A DNA stretch of 40,908 nt, taken from the NCBI GenBank assembly GCA_903892645.1, contig CAITJF010000203.1, forward strand, positions 1 through 40,908, given 5' to 3'. A program made the translations under genes and the position numbers. The notes beneath the pieces are model-generated. The model ran no database searches, was not told the origin of the DNA, and saw only the letters and a list, made by a program, of their open reading frames with translations. The first letter of the stretch is position 1. Each line of letters opens with the position of its first letter. Shown piece by piece: positions 25,540 to 34,464 of the stretch. The DNA comes from an uncultured Nitrosomonadales bacterium. Its GTDB lineage: Bacteria > Pseudomonadota > Gammaproteobacteria > Burkholderiales > Gallionellaceae.

Positions 25540-26499
25540 TCAAAGTCGCGGAAGGGATTCAGCTATTGGTTTCACCCCAGACAAAATGCGCTGGAAGGAC
25601 TCAATCTCTTTTTGTGGAAGCACACATGCTCTTCCTCCCGGAGGGATGCTGCTAATGACGCGTTTGCCGGCGAGCAAACCGATAACCATTGCCATGGATT
25701 CACAACCAACCACAACATCACAGTCCACCATTTCCTCCAATAGGGTACGTACTCCACCCTGAATAATCGGCAAATTAAATTCATTTCTGGCCCAGTTATA
25801 TTTATCGCCCGGTTCGGATGGATGAGGGCGAATCAGAATGCGTTTAACCTGCCTACCCAAGCTGGCAATGTTAGAAAGAAAGTAACGCAGTGCATCTTCT
25901 TCCACATAACCCCAATGGCGTTCATCTCCGAACTGCTGCAATGCGTGAGTGCGTATCGGTTCACATATATACAGTACCGATATTCCATCCGATGGCGACA
26001 GAGACTTCTTCGGTATGGCGGCGAGTTCCTGACAGATATCCTGAAAATAAGGGTTCTCCACCTGATGCACTGGGAGAGTTTGAAAAATTTCTTTTGCCAT
26101 GCTTGCAGCCACAGCATCTCCGACCCAAATTTCATCTGGCAGACAAGTCTCGCCTGAACGGATGAATCGCTCCCGATAGTTGACCCAGTGATCCAGAAAC
26201 GCAATTGAATGCTTGCCGGATGCACGCGCCAACTTGATTGCGTTGTATTCCAAATCTGACGGCCAGGAAGTGCCGCAAAGAACCGAGCTGGCGCTACGAA
26301 TAGCATCCTCAAGGGAAAGGATTTCAATACTGCCCAACTTTCGCTCAAATATCTTGCGTGCAGGCCCCTCAAGAACATAAATGCAAGCCAACCCTTGACG
26401 ACGCACATAGCTGCTGAGGATTTCCGCACCGCCAGCATCATGAGAAACAATCGCGAAAGGGTTTGTCAAGATTTGACTATACGATGTGTTGAATTCCAT
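25540..26499 (-). CDS. Uncharacterised GT-B-like protein of a surface carbohydrate locus
   Basis: The 319-residue protein matches no family I can name with certainty. It begins with an AIVSHDAGGAEILSSYV segment. Mid-protein is SIAFLDHWVNYRERF and DEIWVGDA. The C-terminal part resembles the nucleotide-sugar half of GT-B enzymes: RILIRPHPSEPGD, then CDVVVGCESMAMVIGLLAGK and a SIPPGG loop. It may be a glycosyltransferase or a partner of the LIC12162-like protein encoded 20 bases downstream. No signal peptide or membrane segment is visible. It is preceded by a 77-base gap. Confidence 0.75.
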   Translation of the reverse strand: MEFNTSYSQILTNPFAIVSHDAGGAEILSSYVRRQGLACIYVLEGPARKIFERKLGSIEILSLEDAIRSASSVLCGTSWPSDLEYNAIKLARASGKHSIAFLDHWVNYRERFIRSGETCLPDEIWVGDAVAASMAKEIFQTLPVHQVENPYFQDICQELAAIPKKSLSPSDGISVLYICEPIRTHALQQFGDERHWGYVEEDALRYFLSNIASLGRQVKRILIRPHPSEPGDKYNWARNEFNLPIIQGGVRTLLEEMVDCDVVVGCESMAMVIGLLAGKRVISSIPPGGRACVLPQKEIESFQRILSGVKPIAESLPRL

Positions 26500-26576
26500 T
26501 CAGGATAATTCTGGATATTCTTCGAACCAGAATTCATGTAATGTTGTGGCCTTGGGATTTTTACCATAATTTGCAT

Positions 26577-27539
26577 TTAAGCAGCGCCAACAGAAGTTAT
26601 AAAATACGGCCTCAATTCCGCATTAAGGCTGATTTTAAAATCCCCTCTATTGGGTGAGTTCACCCCGACGAAATCAATTTCCTGAATGCCTTTTTCAAAG
26701 GCATCTTTTATCATATGCATCAGCAAAAACGTCCCCGCAAAAGTTTTTCTATGGGACGGATCATTCGCGCCGAATAAATAATACGCAGTCCTATCGTCAT
26801 ACAGAAACAGAACCGCTGAAACCGGCACATCGTCCAGCATGGCACAGCCCATTTCCCCATAATTACCCGCGATCGCATGCTTTAAGATTGACTTAACCAG
26901 TACTGACTCCCGATCAGTTCTGTCAATATTCTGCCGTGCGAAAGTCTTGGCATGAAGATCGTCCAGTATCCCTTCATCGCCACTCATTTTCAGCTTCAGC
27001 AATTGGGACGACTTTTTGAATTCTTGTCTTCTGACCGTTCTTACTGATGACACATAACCATCAAAGTTATGATATCCATTTATATCCAAAATGCCGGTAT
27101 AGCGCAGATCAATGTTAAATGTCCCCTTGTCGGGTTCGTGATAGTTGTGCCATTGGAATGGGCGGAGATCACGCAACCTCCATGACTGGCAGAAACAGTA
27201 TTTCTTGTAATACCCTGTCAACTGCGCGACAAAATACTCGACGGTCTTGAACTCGTGCGTTATTTGAGAATGTGCTGCCTGACTTGAGTTGTCCGCCAAT
27301 AAAATCCCCTGGTATTGCGTAAACGGAAATGGTGTGTCGATAGGATTCCCAGGATCCGCGTAGATCACTACCGCGCCAGCAACGATTTTATCTTTGTCGT
27401 AGCAGGTAACCAAATCATAATTCGCCAGAAGAGAATCAAGAAATCTGCTGTAAACAAATACACTTCTTTGCGGGGATGTGGATACGAAAGCATCCCATAC
27501 TTGCCTGTCCTCTTTGAAATTTACTTTCCAGCCGCTCAT
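26577..27539 (-). CDS. FemAB/GNAT-like (PF13480-type) N-acyltransferase
   Basis: The 320-residue protein has the two-lobe GNAT layout typical of FemAB-like and BioF2-like acyltransferases: SVFVYSRFLDSLL and an FPFTQYQGILL strand early, EFKKSSQLLKL, then AVLFLYDDRTAYYLFGA and IDFVGVNSP near the end. Relatives in polysaccharide loci are thought to acylate amino sugars, some with amino acids. I chose the ATG at 27539, 13 bases after the upstream stop; a TTG at 27578 would overlap that gene. It lies next to a DegT-fold aminotransferase gene, which fits acylation of an amino group made by that enzyme. The acyl donor is unknown. Confidence 0.75.
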   Translation of the reverse strand: MSGWKVNFKEDRQVWDAFVSTSPQRSVFVYSRFLDSLLANYDLVTCYDKDKIVAGAVVIYADPGNPIDTPFPFTQYQGILLADNSSQAAHSQITHEFKTVEYFVAQLTGYYKKYCFCQSWRLRDLRPFQWHNYHEPDKGTFNIDLRYTGILDINGYHNFDGYVSSVRTVRRQEFKKSSQLLKLKMSGDEGILDDLHAKTFARQNIDRTDRESVLVKSILKHAIAGNYGEMGCAMLDDVPVSAVLFLYDDRTAYYLFGANDPSHRKTFAGTFLLMHMIKDAFEKGIQEIDFVGVNSPNRGDFKISLNAELRPYFITSVGAA

Positions 27540-27552
27540 ATTGACGCAATCT

Positions 27553-28617
27553 TCATCGGACACCTCCACACGAGGCAATTATCGTGCATGCCTCTTCAAG
27601 CCTATTTAGCGGAACATTCTGATGGCACGGCAATAGAATGCAAGGCCTATATTCTGGATTGCGGCAGTCTCTTCTGATGTCAATGCGATATATCCCAGCA
27701 TGCACTCCAATATCCTTCAGCAAACAGTCTGCTTTCTCACGCATTTTTTCATCTGAAATTGAAAAACATGGCATGGCAAACGGCATGATCTGCTCATAAT
27801 TCCACAACAACAATTCTGGAAAAGCATTTTTCCCGAAGAAATCGACCACAAATTCCATACGCTCACGGCGTTTACGCCCAACCTCCCTGATTTCATCCGT
27901 AGAGGCGGGGAACCCTGCCAAATCGTATGAATCGGGCTTAATGAATTGTGTCAACAACTCATAGGCACTGCCGACAAATAATTTCTCATGGGAAGAACCC
28001 TCCACATCGAAAGCGCTCGCGATAATTTTGCGCATCCACATTCTGACTTCCGGAATATCATCAGGCGCTTCTGCCACAATACACCGCAACTTCTCCTCCA
28101 GTTCCGGGTTGCGTACTATGATGCCTCCGGCCATTCCCTCAATATTAAAAAATTTCGGCAAACTGAATATCGCCACATCACTTGCCCAATCTCTCTCTCC
28201 CGTGATTGCCGTCGCGAAAAAAGAATGTGCACAATCCTCAATCACGTTTGGATGCAAAGGTGCGTTCCGTTGAGGGAAACCGTATTGGTGATACCACAGC
28301 ATTCCGTCACCGTTTTGACCCATATCCACGGGAAATGCAAACGGCGTGATTGCATTTAAGACACATGTGGAAAGGAATGGGGGAACACATAGCCTGCTTC
28401 GATATCTATGCATTCCCAATGCCTTAAGCACGATATTGATTCCCGCCCTGCCGGAGGAGAGGAGAATGACCGGATGGCCAAACCAATCGGAGAGCACCTT
28501 CTCACATAAAACTGGATCGCTCGGTTCCGGCTTGTCATCATGGCGAACAGGCCGAGGGTAGTGTGTAATGGTACGCACCGTTCCAGCATTATCGAGGGGC
28601 GTGATGAACGGCATCAT
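27553..28617 (-). CDS. DegT/DnrJ/EryC1-fold PLP protein, short and divergent
   Basis: The 354-residue protein has the fold type I signs of the DegT family: SSGRAGINIVLKALG (54-68), the PLP-binding Asp in NVIEDCAHS (Asp128), and a probable Schiff-base Lys155 in FSLPKFFNIEGMAGG. It should transfer an amino group to a keto sugar. The sequence between and after these motifs is unlike PseC and the other DegT protein in the locus, and the region after residue 160 lacks the usual DegT pattern. It could therefore be a different PLP enzyme. Two in-frame ATG codons (28617, 28614) are possible starts. The methyltransferase gene ends 10 bases upstream. Confidence 0.75.
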   Translation of the reverse strand: MMPFITPLDNAGTVRTITHYPRPVRHDDKPEPSDPVLCEKVLSDWFGHPVILLSSGRAGINIVLKALGMHRYRSRLCVPPFLSTCVLNAITPFAFPVDMGQNGDGMLWYHQYGFPQRNAPLHPNVIEDCAHSFFATAITGERDWASDVAIFSLPKFFNIEGMAGGIIVRNPELEEKLRCIVAEAPDDIPEVRMWMRKIIASAFDVEGSSHEKLFVGSAYELLTQFIKPDSYDLAGFPASTDEIREVGRKRRERMEFVVDFFGKNAFPELLLWNYEQIMPFAMPCFSISDEKMREKADCLLKDIGVHAGIYRIDIRRDCRNPEYRPCILLPCHQNVPLNRLEEACTIIASCGGVR

Positions 28618-28627
28618 TGGTTAATTA

Positions 28628-29362
28628 TTACCTTTTCCAGATAAGAATGTCTTCACGTGAATACGAATATGGAAGCGTCCTCGGCTGCGGCAAGATAAAG
28701 GCTTCATATCCTCGCATCCTCATATCTTTTACCAAACCCAATGTAAAATCATCATTGAGATAGCTACCTGGGTCGCCCATCGATTGCTGAGCTTGGGAAA
28801 AAATCGAGGATTGCACTTGGGTTTCATCATTTTCATGTGCCGATTTCAACGCCCTGTACTCCTGAGTCACTTTTTCTGCAAGTTCAGAAGCTTGAAATCG
28901 CCGAGCCATATCGACATTGGGAATATCCGCAATTAAAAATCTCCCGTTATGTTTCAAACATGAAAGGCATTTTTCGATAAACTGGATCGCTTCGCCCCGA
29001 TCTTTCAGGCACGTCATGACTGAATAGACAATAATGCAATCGAAGGTTTCTGTGATAGCCACAAACGGCCAGCGCCCGGCAATTAGGTCGATATTCTCCG
29101 GTGTTCCGAATTCTTTGTATTTCTCAATACATTGATCGTGGTCAACTCCGACTGCACGCGCAACCAGGCGGGCTAGCGGAGTCAGCAAAAGCCCAACGCC
29201 ACAACCGACCTCAAGAACAGTGCTTTCTGGAGTGATTTCCAATTTTCTGACAACATCTGCAACGATGTCCTCTATATTTTCATTAAACAGACTCCTGCCT
29301 GATATCAGGAGAGGAGAGTTCAACTTGCTGGCTGCAACGCCATATGCCTCGAAAAAATCCAT
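28628..29362 (-). CDS. Class I SAM-dependent methyltransferase
   Basis: The 244-residue protein has the SAM motif I TVLEVGCGVGLLL, the acidic strand AVGVDHDQ and a DCIIVYSVMTCL strand. ILQPRTLPYSYSRED-like sequence ends it. It should methylate a small sugar-linked substrate in the cytoplasm. The start is uncertain: an ATG at 29362 gives MDFFEAYG, while a TTG at 29431 would add 23 residues. Neither has a strong ribosome binding site. Upstream, 197 bases (29363-29559) lack any supported gene. It may act on the amino sugar made by the flanking DegT-type proteins. Confidence 0.78.
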   Translation of the reverse strand: MDFFEAYGVAASKLNSPLLISGRSLFNENIEDIVADVVRKLEITPESTVLEVGCGVGLLLTPLARLVARAVGVDHDQCIEKYKEFGTPENIDLIAGRWPFVAITETFDCIIVYSVMTCLKDRGEAIQFIEKCLSCLKHNGRFLIADIPNVDMARRFQASELAEKVTQEYRALKSAHENDETQVQSSIFSQAQQSMGDPGSYLNDDFTLGLVKDMRMRGYEAFILPQPRTLPYSYSREDILIWKR

Positions 29363-29559
29363 ATCAACCCCAGTTACTTTAAGGAAACTTCTAGAAATCT
29401 GTCTTCGATGCGCACTTGATGAATCGAACAAATCTTTCGCCGAAACATCTCAGGCGAATTTTGTTTTGTGCCAAGGCTATGCTGATTCCAGCTTGGTATG
29501 TAAGCAATTTCTGTTGGATCACCCAAACAATGGGGCACATCCACTCCATCGGCTACGCA

Positions 29560-30843
29560 TCATTTCAAATCGTCCAGCTGTGCCCATACTTTGTGGAACG
29601 CATCTATCACCTGGTTTACCTGCGCCTCCGGGAACAAGTGTTCGCACATCTCGATGCCCAAAAAAGTCTCGTCGTGCAGCTTCTCGGCATTCGGGCAGAT
29701 ACCGACATCATAGGACACGCTGCCCTGATAAACGCTGGATGTCCACGGAAAGCCTCCACGGCCATAGGCAATGCGTTTCTGATAGATCGGATAGCGATGA
29801 ATATTGACGTAACCCTTGCCCAAACCCGGAACACCTTCGGCGTCGAGCGCTTCTACCAGACGTGCGCGGGTAACCCCGATGCGGTCCACGTCGAGAATCA
29901 TTGCGAACTTATAGAAGGCATGGGTGCACTGATCGAGAACCAGGGGTACGCGCAGGCCATCCAGCCCGCTCAGGCCCGCGATCAGACGTTCAGCCACGGC
30001 TTGGCGCTCGGCTACAAGACGCGGAAGCTTCTTCAACTGCTCGATGCCGATCGCAGCCTCGACTTCGCACATCCGGAAATTAAACCCGATCATATTGGTG
30101 AGGTCGGTTACTCCCTTGTCGCCAGCGACCGCTTCGGCATGATTGCGGATTAATTGCATCCGTTCTGCCAGAAGCGGATCGTTGGTCACGCACATTCCGC
30201 CCTCACCGGTGTGAATATGTTTATGGTAATTGAGGCTGTAGACGCCGATATCAGCGATGGTCCCGGCGTAACGCCCCTTGTAAAGCGCGTTAGGAGCCTG
30301 GGCGCAATCCTCGATCACCTTAAGGTTGTGTCGGCGGGCGATAGCCATGATCTCGTCCAGTTTCGCAGGATGCCCATGGATGTCAATGACCATGATCGCG
30401 CGTGTGCGCGGAGTTATTGCGCGCTCAACCGCAGCGGGATCAAGGTTGAAAGTTTCCGTCTCGATATCCGCAAAAACCGGAATCGCGTTCCAGACCAGGA
30501 TCGCCGTAGCGGAAGCGGACATTGACCAGGTGCTGACGATCACCTCGTCACCTGGTTCAATCCCGATGGCACCGACTGCTGCCATCAATCCCGATGTTGC
30601 CGAATTCACCGAAACAGCATGCCCGATGTTGAAATGCGCTGCCCAGGCGCGCTCGAAGGCTTGCACCTTTTTCCCACCATAGAAATTCGGGTGCCAACTC
30701 CCCAAAAACTGCGACAGCACGCCGGATGCGACAACCGCTTTGGCTGCCTCCAGCTCCTCATTGCCGATGGAATTGTATAGGGGAAATTCCTGACTGATAG
30801 CCTTGGGGCCACCGAAAATAGCCAATTTTTGTTTCACTTTCAT
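29560..30843 (-). CDS. DegT/DnrJ/EryC1/StrS-family aminotransferase
   Basis: The 427-residue PLP enzyme begins with LAIFGGPKA, an N-terminal pattern often seen in StrS/StsC-like members. Asp179 (VIEDCAQ) and the Schiff-base Lys208 (SLNYHKHIHTGEGG) are intact, so it should be active. It transfers an amino group, usually from glutamate, to a keto sugar or keto cyclitol. The start overlaps the stop of a Gfo/Idh oxidoreductase gene (ATGA). Such dehydrogenase-aminotransferase pairs are known to introduce amino groups (WlbA/WlbE, NtdC/NtdA). A similar two-step role is likely here, but the substrate is unknown. Confidence 0.9.
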   Translation of the reverse strand: MKVKQKLAIFGGPKAISQEFPLYNSIGNEELEAAKAVVASGVLSQFLGSWHPNFYGGKKVQAFERAWAAHFNIGHAVSVNSATSGLMAAVGAIGIEPGDEVIVSTWSMSASATAILVWNAIPVFADIETETFNLDPAAVERAITPRTRAIMVIDIHGHPAKLDEIMAIARRHNLKVIEDCAQAPNALYKGRYAGTIADIGVYSLNYHKHIHTGEGGMCVTNDPLLAERMQLIRNHAEAVAGDKGVTDLTNMIGFNFRMCEVEAAIGIEQLKKLPRLVAERQAVAERLIAGLSGLDGLRVPLVLDQCTHAFYKFAMILDVDRIGVTRARLVEALDAEGVPGLGKGYVNIHRYPIYQKRIAYGRGGFPWTSSVYQGSVSYDVGICPNAEKLHDETFLGIEMCEHLFPEAQVNQVIDAFHKVWAQLDDLK

Positions 30844-31841
30844 CCTTTCGTTAAGTTCAATACACGTTCAACAGTTTCCAATGTCTGACTTGCGGTCTCA
30901 CCGTCGGAGTACAGCGCCGTCCCATCGACGAGATGCCGGTATAAATGTTCGGCCACCCACCATTGGTAACGCCGAAAATCCGTTGCGACCTGCCTGGCAG
31001 TGTCGGACAACTTCAGGTATCCTGGATAATCTGGGTCAGGCACAACTTGGCGCATCTCGATCCGTTCACCGCTATCGAGATAATGGACGAAGCCGCCGGT
31101 TCCAACCAATTCGACGCATGCAAGAGAAAAACATTCCTCCCGCGCGGCCAGGAAATGGACATCGCAATCACCAAAGCGAATTCGCACGTCAGGCTCAGGA
31201 TCCACCCCTGCCCAAACGCGCCCAGCATGGATGAGTTCTATCTCACCCACCTCGCCAAGTAAAAAGCGCAGCAAGTCGACGAAATGGGAGGCATTATTGA
31301 GAAAGCCCTTGCTGTACCAAACCACACCTTTGTAAAGATCGCCGCAGCATCCCTCAGCAAGTGCCTGCTTCAGCGCCAGCACACCGGGTTCGAAGCGGCG
31401 CATATAATTTACCAGCAGCACACAATCCGCCCGCTTGGCACACGCGGTCATGCGCTTGGCCTCGGCGTAGGTCGCGGCGATCGGCTTTTCACAGAGCACA
31501 GCCCGCAAAGGCTTTTGCAAGAGCAGCTCCAATGCTTCCATGTGATTCGCGGTAGGCACACAAAGCGCCACTACGCTCGGATTGACGTGGCGCTGCATAG
31601 CCTCAATGCTGTCGAAAGCAGGGACACCGAACTTAAGTTCGAAACGCGCGCGCTCAGCAGCCGACGGGTCAACACCTGCTACCAGGTCGAATCCGGAATG
31701 GCTGGCGAAGGCATTGGCGTGGGTAAGCACTGGGCCCGCCCCTACCGAAACATCATAGTCGTAGCCTTGGCCAATTCGACCAAGCCCGACCACTGCTGCT
31801 GGAAAGCAAATCCGGCCAGCAGCTACTTCATTTACGCTCAT
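30840..31841 (-). CDS. Gfo/Idh/MocA-family oxidoreductase, paired with DegT aminotransferase
   Basis: The 333-residue enzyme has the Rossmann motif VVGLGRIGQG, the EKP motif with catalytic Lys (LCEKPIAA) and a SHFVDLLRFLLG helix with the conserved His and Asp. It should oxidise a sugar hydroxyl with NAD(P). The ATG at 31841 overlaps the pseI stop by 14 bases; an ATG at 31859 would add six residues. The DegT gene follows with a four-base overlap, so its keto product may be the aminotransferase substrate. This is an inference from order and known pairs. Confidence 0.88.
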   Translation of the reverse strand: MSVNEVAAGRICFPAAVVGLGRIGQGYDYDVSVGAGPVLTHANAFASHSGFDLVAGVDPSAAERARFELKFGVPAFDSIEAMQRHVNPSVVALCVPTANHMEALELLLQKPLRAVLCEKPIAATYAEAKRMTACAKRADCVLLVNYMRRFEPGVLALKQALAEGCCGDLYKGVVWYSKGFLNNASHFVDLLRFLLGEVGEIELIHAGRVWAGVDPEPDVRIRFGDCDVHFLAAREECFSLACVELVGTGGFVHYLDSGERIEMRQVVPDPDYPGYLKLSDTARQVATDFRRYQWWVAEHLYRHLVDGTALYSDGETASQTLETVERVLNLTKG

Positions 31842-32910
31842 TGGCCATCCCAGGTTCATCCAGCAGATCCCACGCCATCGGCGTCCCCAACTTTATGTCG
31901 GCCCGCGCGCGCTGCCCCATGACCTTGTCCATCCACTTCGGCGGCAGACCATGTCCCGGCCTGATCGCTCGCACGTTGTCGCGGCTGAACACCTCCCCGG
32001 CCTTCACGTCTTTGACCACATAGAGCGAGCGCCGGAACACCAGGGAGTCGCGCTCCTTCTCCGTAGGTCCGTAGTGTACCTGCCCCAAGGCTTGCCAAGC
32101 ACGTTCCGTTTCAGTGACGAGCGCACGTAACTCGGCTGGCTCCATCGAGAACGCCGAATCCACTCCGCCGTCAGCACGGGCCAAAGTGAAATGCTTCTCA
32201 ATGACACTCGCGCCCAGTGCCACGCTCGCCACGGCAACACCGATCCCCATGGTGTGGTCCGACAACCCTGCTTCGCAGGCATAGCGATCCCGAAGGTGCG
32301 CAATGGTAGCGATATTGGTGTGCTCGGGCGTAGCCGGGTAGGTGCTCGTGCATTTCAACAGGACGAGGTCTCGGCAGCCCGCACTGCGTGCGGCTGCCAC
32401 GCTCTCATCCATTTCTTCCATGGTTGCCATTCCCGTCGAGATAATGAGAGGCTTGCCGGTAGATGCCGCCCGGCGGATCAAAGGAATATCCGTATTTTCG
32501 AACGAAGCAATCTTGTAGCAAGGGACGTCGAGCGACTCGAGAAAATCTATTGCCGTCTCGTCAAACGGCGTACTAAAACCGATCATGCCCAGCTTGCGAC
32601 AATGCTGGAAGATCGGCTGATGCCACTCCCATGGGGTATAGGCTTCCTGGTAAAGTTTATATAGTGATTTGCCCTGCCACAGGCTTTTCGGGTCGGCAAT
32701 CATAAACTCGCCCTCATTCAGGTCGAGCGTCATCGTGTCAGCCGTGTATGTTTGTATCTTGAGAGCATGTGCGCCTGCCTTGGCGGCGGCCTCAACAATT
32801 GCAAGAGCACGTTCGAGTGACTGGTTATGGTTGCCGGACATCTCGGCGATAACCAAAGGAGCGTGGTTTCGGCTTATCAATCTGCCAGCGATCTTGAACT
32901 CTTCGGTCAT
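31828..32910 (-). CDS. pseI: Pseudaminic acid synthase (NeuB family)
   Basis: The 360-residue NeuB-family protein condenses a 2,4-diacetamido-trideoxy hexose with phosphoenolpyruvate to give pseudaminic acid. The TIM-barrel part (about 1-255) shows VIAEMSGNHNQ (20-30), ALKIQTY, GFSTPFDE, YKIASFE and IEKHFTL. A C-terminal SAF domain (about 290-350) has FRRSLYVVKD and IRPGHGL. SGNHNQ and the ALKIQTY strand fit PseI more than sialic acid NeuB. It starts three bases after the PseG-PseH fusion, the previous pathway step. The pseudaminic versus legionaminic call rests on PseC and PseG context. Confidence 0.9.
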   Translation of the reverse strand: MTEEFKIAGRLISRNHAPLVIAEMSGNHNQSLERALAIVEAAAKAGAHALKIQTYTADTMTLDLNEGEFMIADPKSLWQGKSLYKLYQEAYTPWEWHQPIFQHCRKLGMIGFSTPFDETAIDFLESLDVPCYKIASFENTDIPLIRRAASTGKPLIISTGMATMEEMDESVAAARSAGCRDLVLLKCTSTYPATPEHTNIATIAHLRDRYACEAGLSDHTMGIGVAVASVALGASVIEKHFTLARADGGVDSAFSMEPAELRALVTETERAWQALGQVHYGPTEKERDSLVFRRSLYVVKDVKAGEVFSRDNVRAIRPGHGLPPKWMDKVMGQRARADIKLGTPMAWDLLDEPGMANERK

Positions 32911-32913
32911 TTT

Positions 32914-34422
32914 TTAATGAAGCCTCTTTGAATAGCTGATGGACTCAACTTGGTAGCCTGCGCCTAAAAATAGACGCTGGGAGCGCTCATTACCGCCAAG
33001 CACATAGGCACTAATCTTTTTTATCTTTGGCCGATTGGCGGCAAACCAATACTCTGCACTTTGCAAAAGCTCACGTCCCTGCCCCGATTGCGTAATATCT
33101 GGAACAAGATAAATCGAAACGTTCGCCTCGTCGCCCTGAATGTCAAAACGCACAACCCCAACTGGCAAACCTTCGCGCTGTCCAATGAGCAATAATTTAT
33201 CAGTGGAGGCCAGCACCGAAGCAAACCATTTCTGATGGTCTTCCCAATTAATTATGTCAGAGTTACGTGAGGCTGCCCTGATGATTGGGTGATTGCGCCA
33301 CTCGAATAATTTTTCTGAATCGTCCTGCCTTGCAACTCGAATTTCAATGCCACTGCAACCCAGATTTCCGATAACGCGCAACACGCCACGACCATCCACA
33401 GCCCGCATTCCATTGCGGGAAATAGCCTGCCTCAGGTAGCTATTTTCCATAAGTACGCTCACATGCCGCCTAATCGCTGGGATCAGCTCGCCTTCCAGTT
33501 CCGGCGCATACAGTAAGCCTTCGGATGCCGCATCAGCAATCTGATGGCGCTGATTGTCCGCCACACAGATGGCCATCGCAGGCAAACCCAGGCAACAACG
33601 CTCCCATGTAGCCACCCCCCCCGCACCAATCGCCAGATCAGCAGACACCATCAACTTCGCCATCTTGTCGGTTTGCACATGACAAATAAATCCGTGTTGT
33701 ACACATACCGCTTTGATTTGCTCACCACAAGGGTGCTGTGCGCCTATCACCACATCGATATGTAGGCCAGAAATGTCAATCTCGGACAGCGCCTCAACTG
33801 CACGTCCTGTGTAGTTATCGGCATCTACACCCCCAAAGAACACCAATACACGCTTGACCGGACCGTTGCGCGGCTTGATCTGTTCGCGCAACTGCCTAAA
33901 TTCATCACGTAACAAAGCGTAGCTTGGCCCCAGCAATAATTGGCAGTGTGCAGGCACTTTACCGCCATATCGGCTATTCATGTCCGCGTAAAGATTCTGA
34001 TCCAGCAATATATCGCAATCGTGCTGACGGTCAGCGATGTCATCGATGACCAGAATCTTTCTGGCTGTTTGCCGCAGCATGGACTCCCAACGAAAATCCA
34101 GTGCATAGTGATCTACGATGAGCCAATCCCAATTCCTATCGGACAGCGCCTGCATGGAGCCTGCTGCATCCTGTGCCTGACTGACTCCCAGCCAAGGGGC
34201 GTGTGCAAGCTCACCCAATGCCGCATTATTTTTGGCGCTTTCGAGCGGCGCAAACTCATGCCCTTTTGCCGCCAACATACCGCGCATATGTTGAGGCAGA
34301 TGGCGACTGGCAAAACGAATCTGCGCTCCGCGTTGTTTAAGCGCGTCCGCCAACGTCAGGCAGCGCATGAAGTGGCCTGAGCCTATGGTAGGCGATGAAT
34401 CGACACGAAATACAACCTTCAC
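32914..34422 (-). CDS. pseG: PseG-PseH fusion: UDP-sugar hydrolase plus N-acetyltransferase
   Basis: The 502-residue protein joins two pathway enzymes. Residues 1 to about 355 match PseG, a GT-B-like hydrolase that removes UDP: FRVDSSPTIGSGHFMRC with the catalytic His17, VDHYALD, LVFFGGVD and AIGAGGVATWERC. Residues 358-502 form a GNAT domain like PseH (IRVARQDD, FEWRN, SIYLVPDITQSGQGR, NERSQRLFLGAGY), which adds the 4-acetyl group from acetyl-CoA. No stop or linker gap separates them, so this is a real fusion. It starts with GTG, supported by a GGAG ribosome binding site five bases upstream. It precedes pseI by three bases. Confidence 0.9.
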   Translation of the reverse strand: MKVVFRVDSSPTIGSGHFMRCLTLADALKQRGAQIRFASRHLPQHMRGMLAAKGHEFAPLESAKNNAALGELAHAPWLGVSQAQDAAGSMQALSDRNWDWLIVDHYALDFRWESMLRQTARKILVIDDIADRQHDCDILLDQNLYADMNSRYGGKVPAHCQLLLGPSYALLRDEFRQLREQIKPRNGPVKRVLVFFGGVDADNYTGRAVEALSEIDISGLHIDVVIGAQHPCGEQIKAVCVQHGFICHVQTDKMAKLMVSADLAIGAGGVATWERCCLGLPAMAICVADNQRHQIADAASEGLLYAPELEGELIPAIRRHVSVLMENSYLRQAISRNGMRAVDGRGVLRVIGNLGCSGIEIRVARQDDSEKLFEWRNHPIIRAASRNSDIINWEDHQKWFASVLASTDKLLLIGQREGLPVGVVRFDIQGDEANVSIYLVPDITQSGQGRELLQSAEYWFAANRPKIKKISAYVLGGNERSQRLFLGAGYQVESISYSKRLH

Positions 34423-34464
34423 GATGGCTCCGTCAATTACCTGATGTCACAGCATGCATTGACA

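Noticed and set aside
29416-30153. 245-residue plus-strand open frame
   Set aside because: It is antisense to the DegT aminotransferase whose catalytic motifs are intact; no domain is visible in it.
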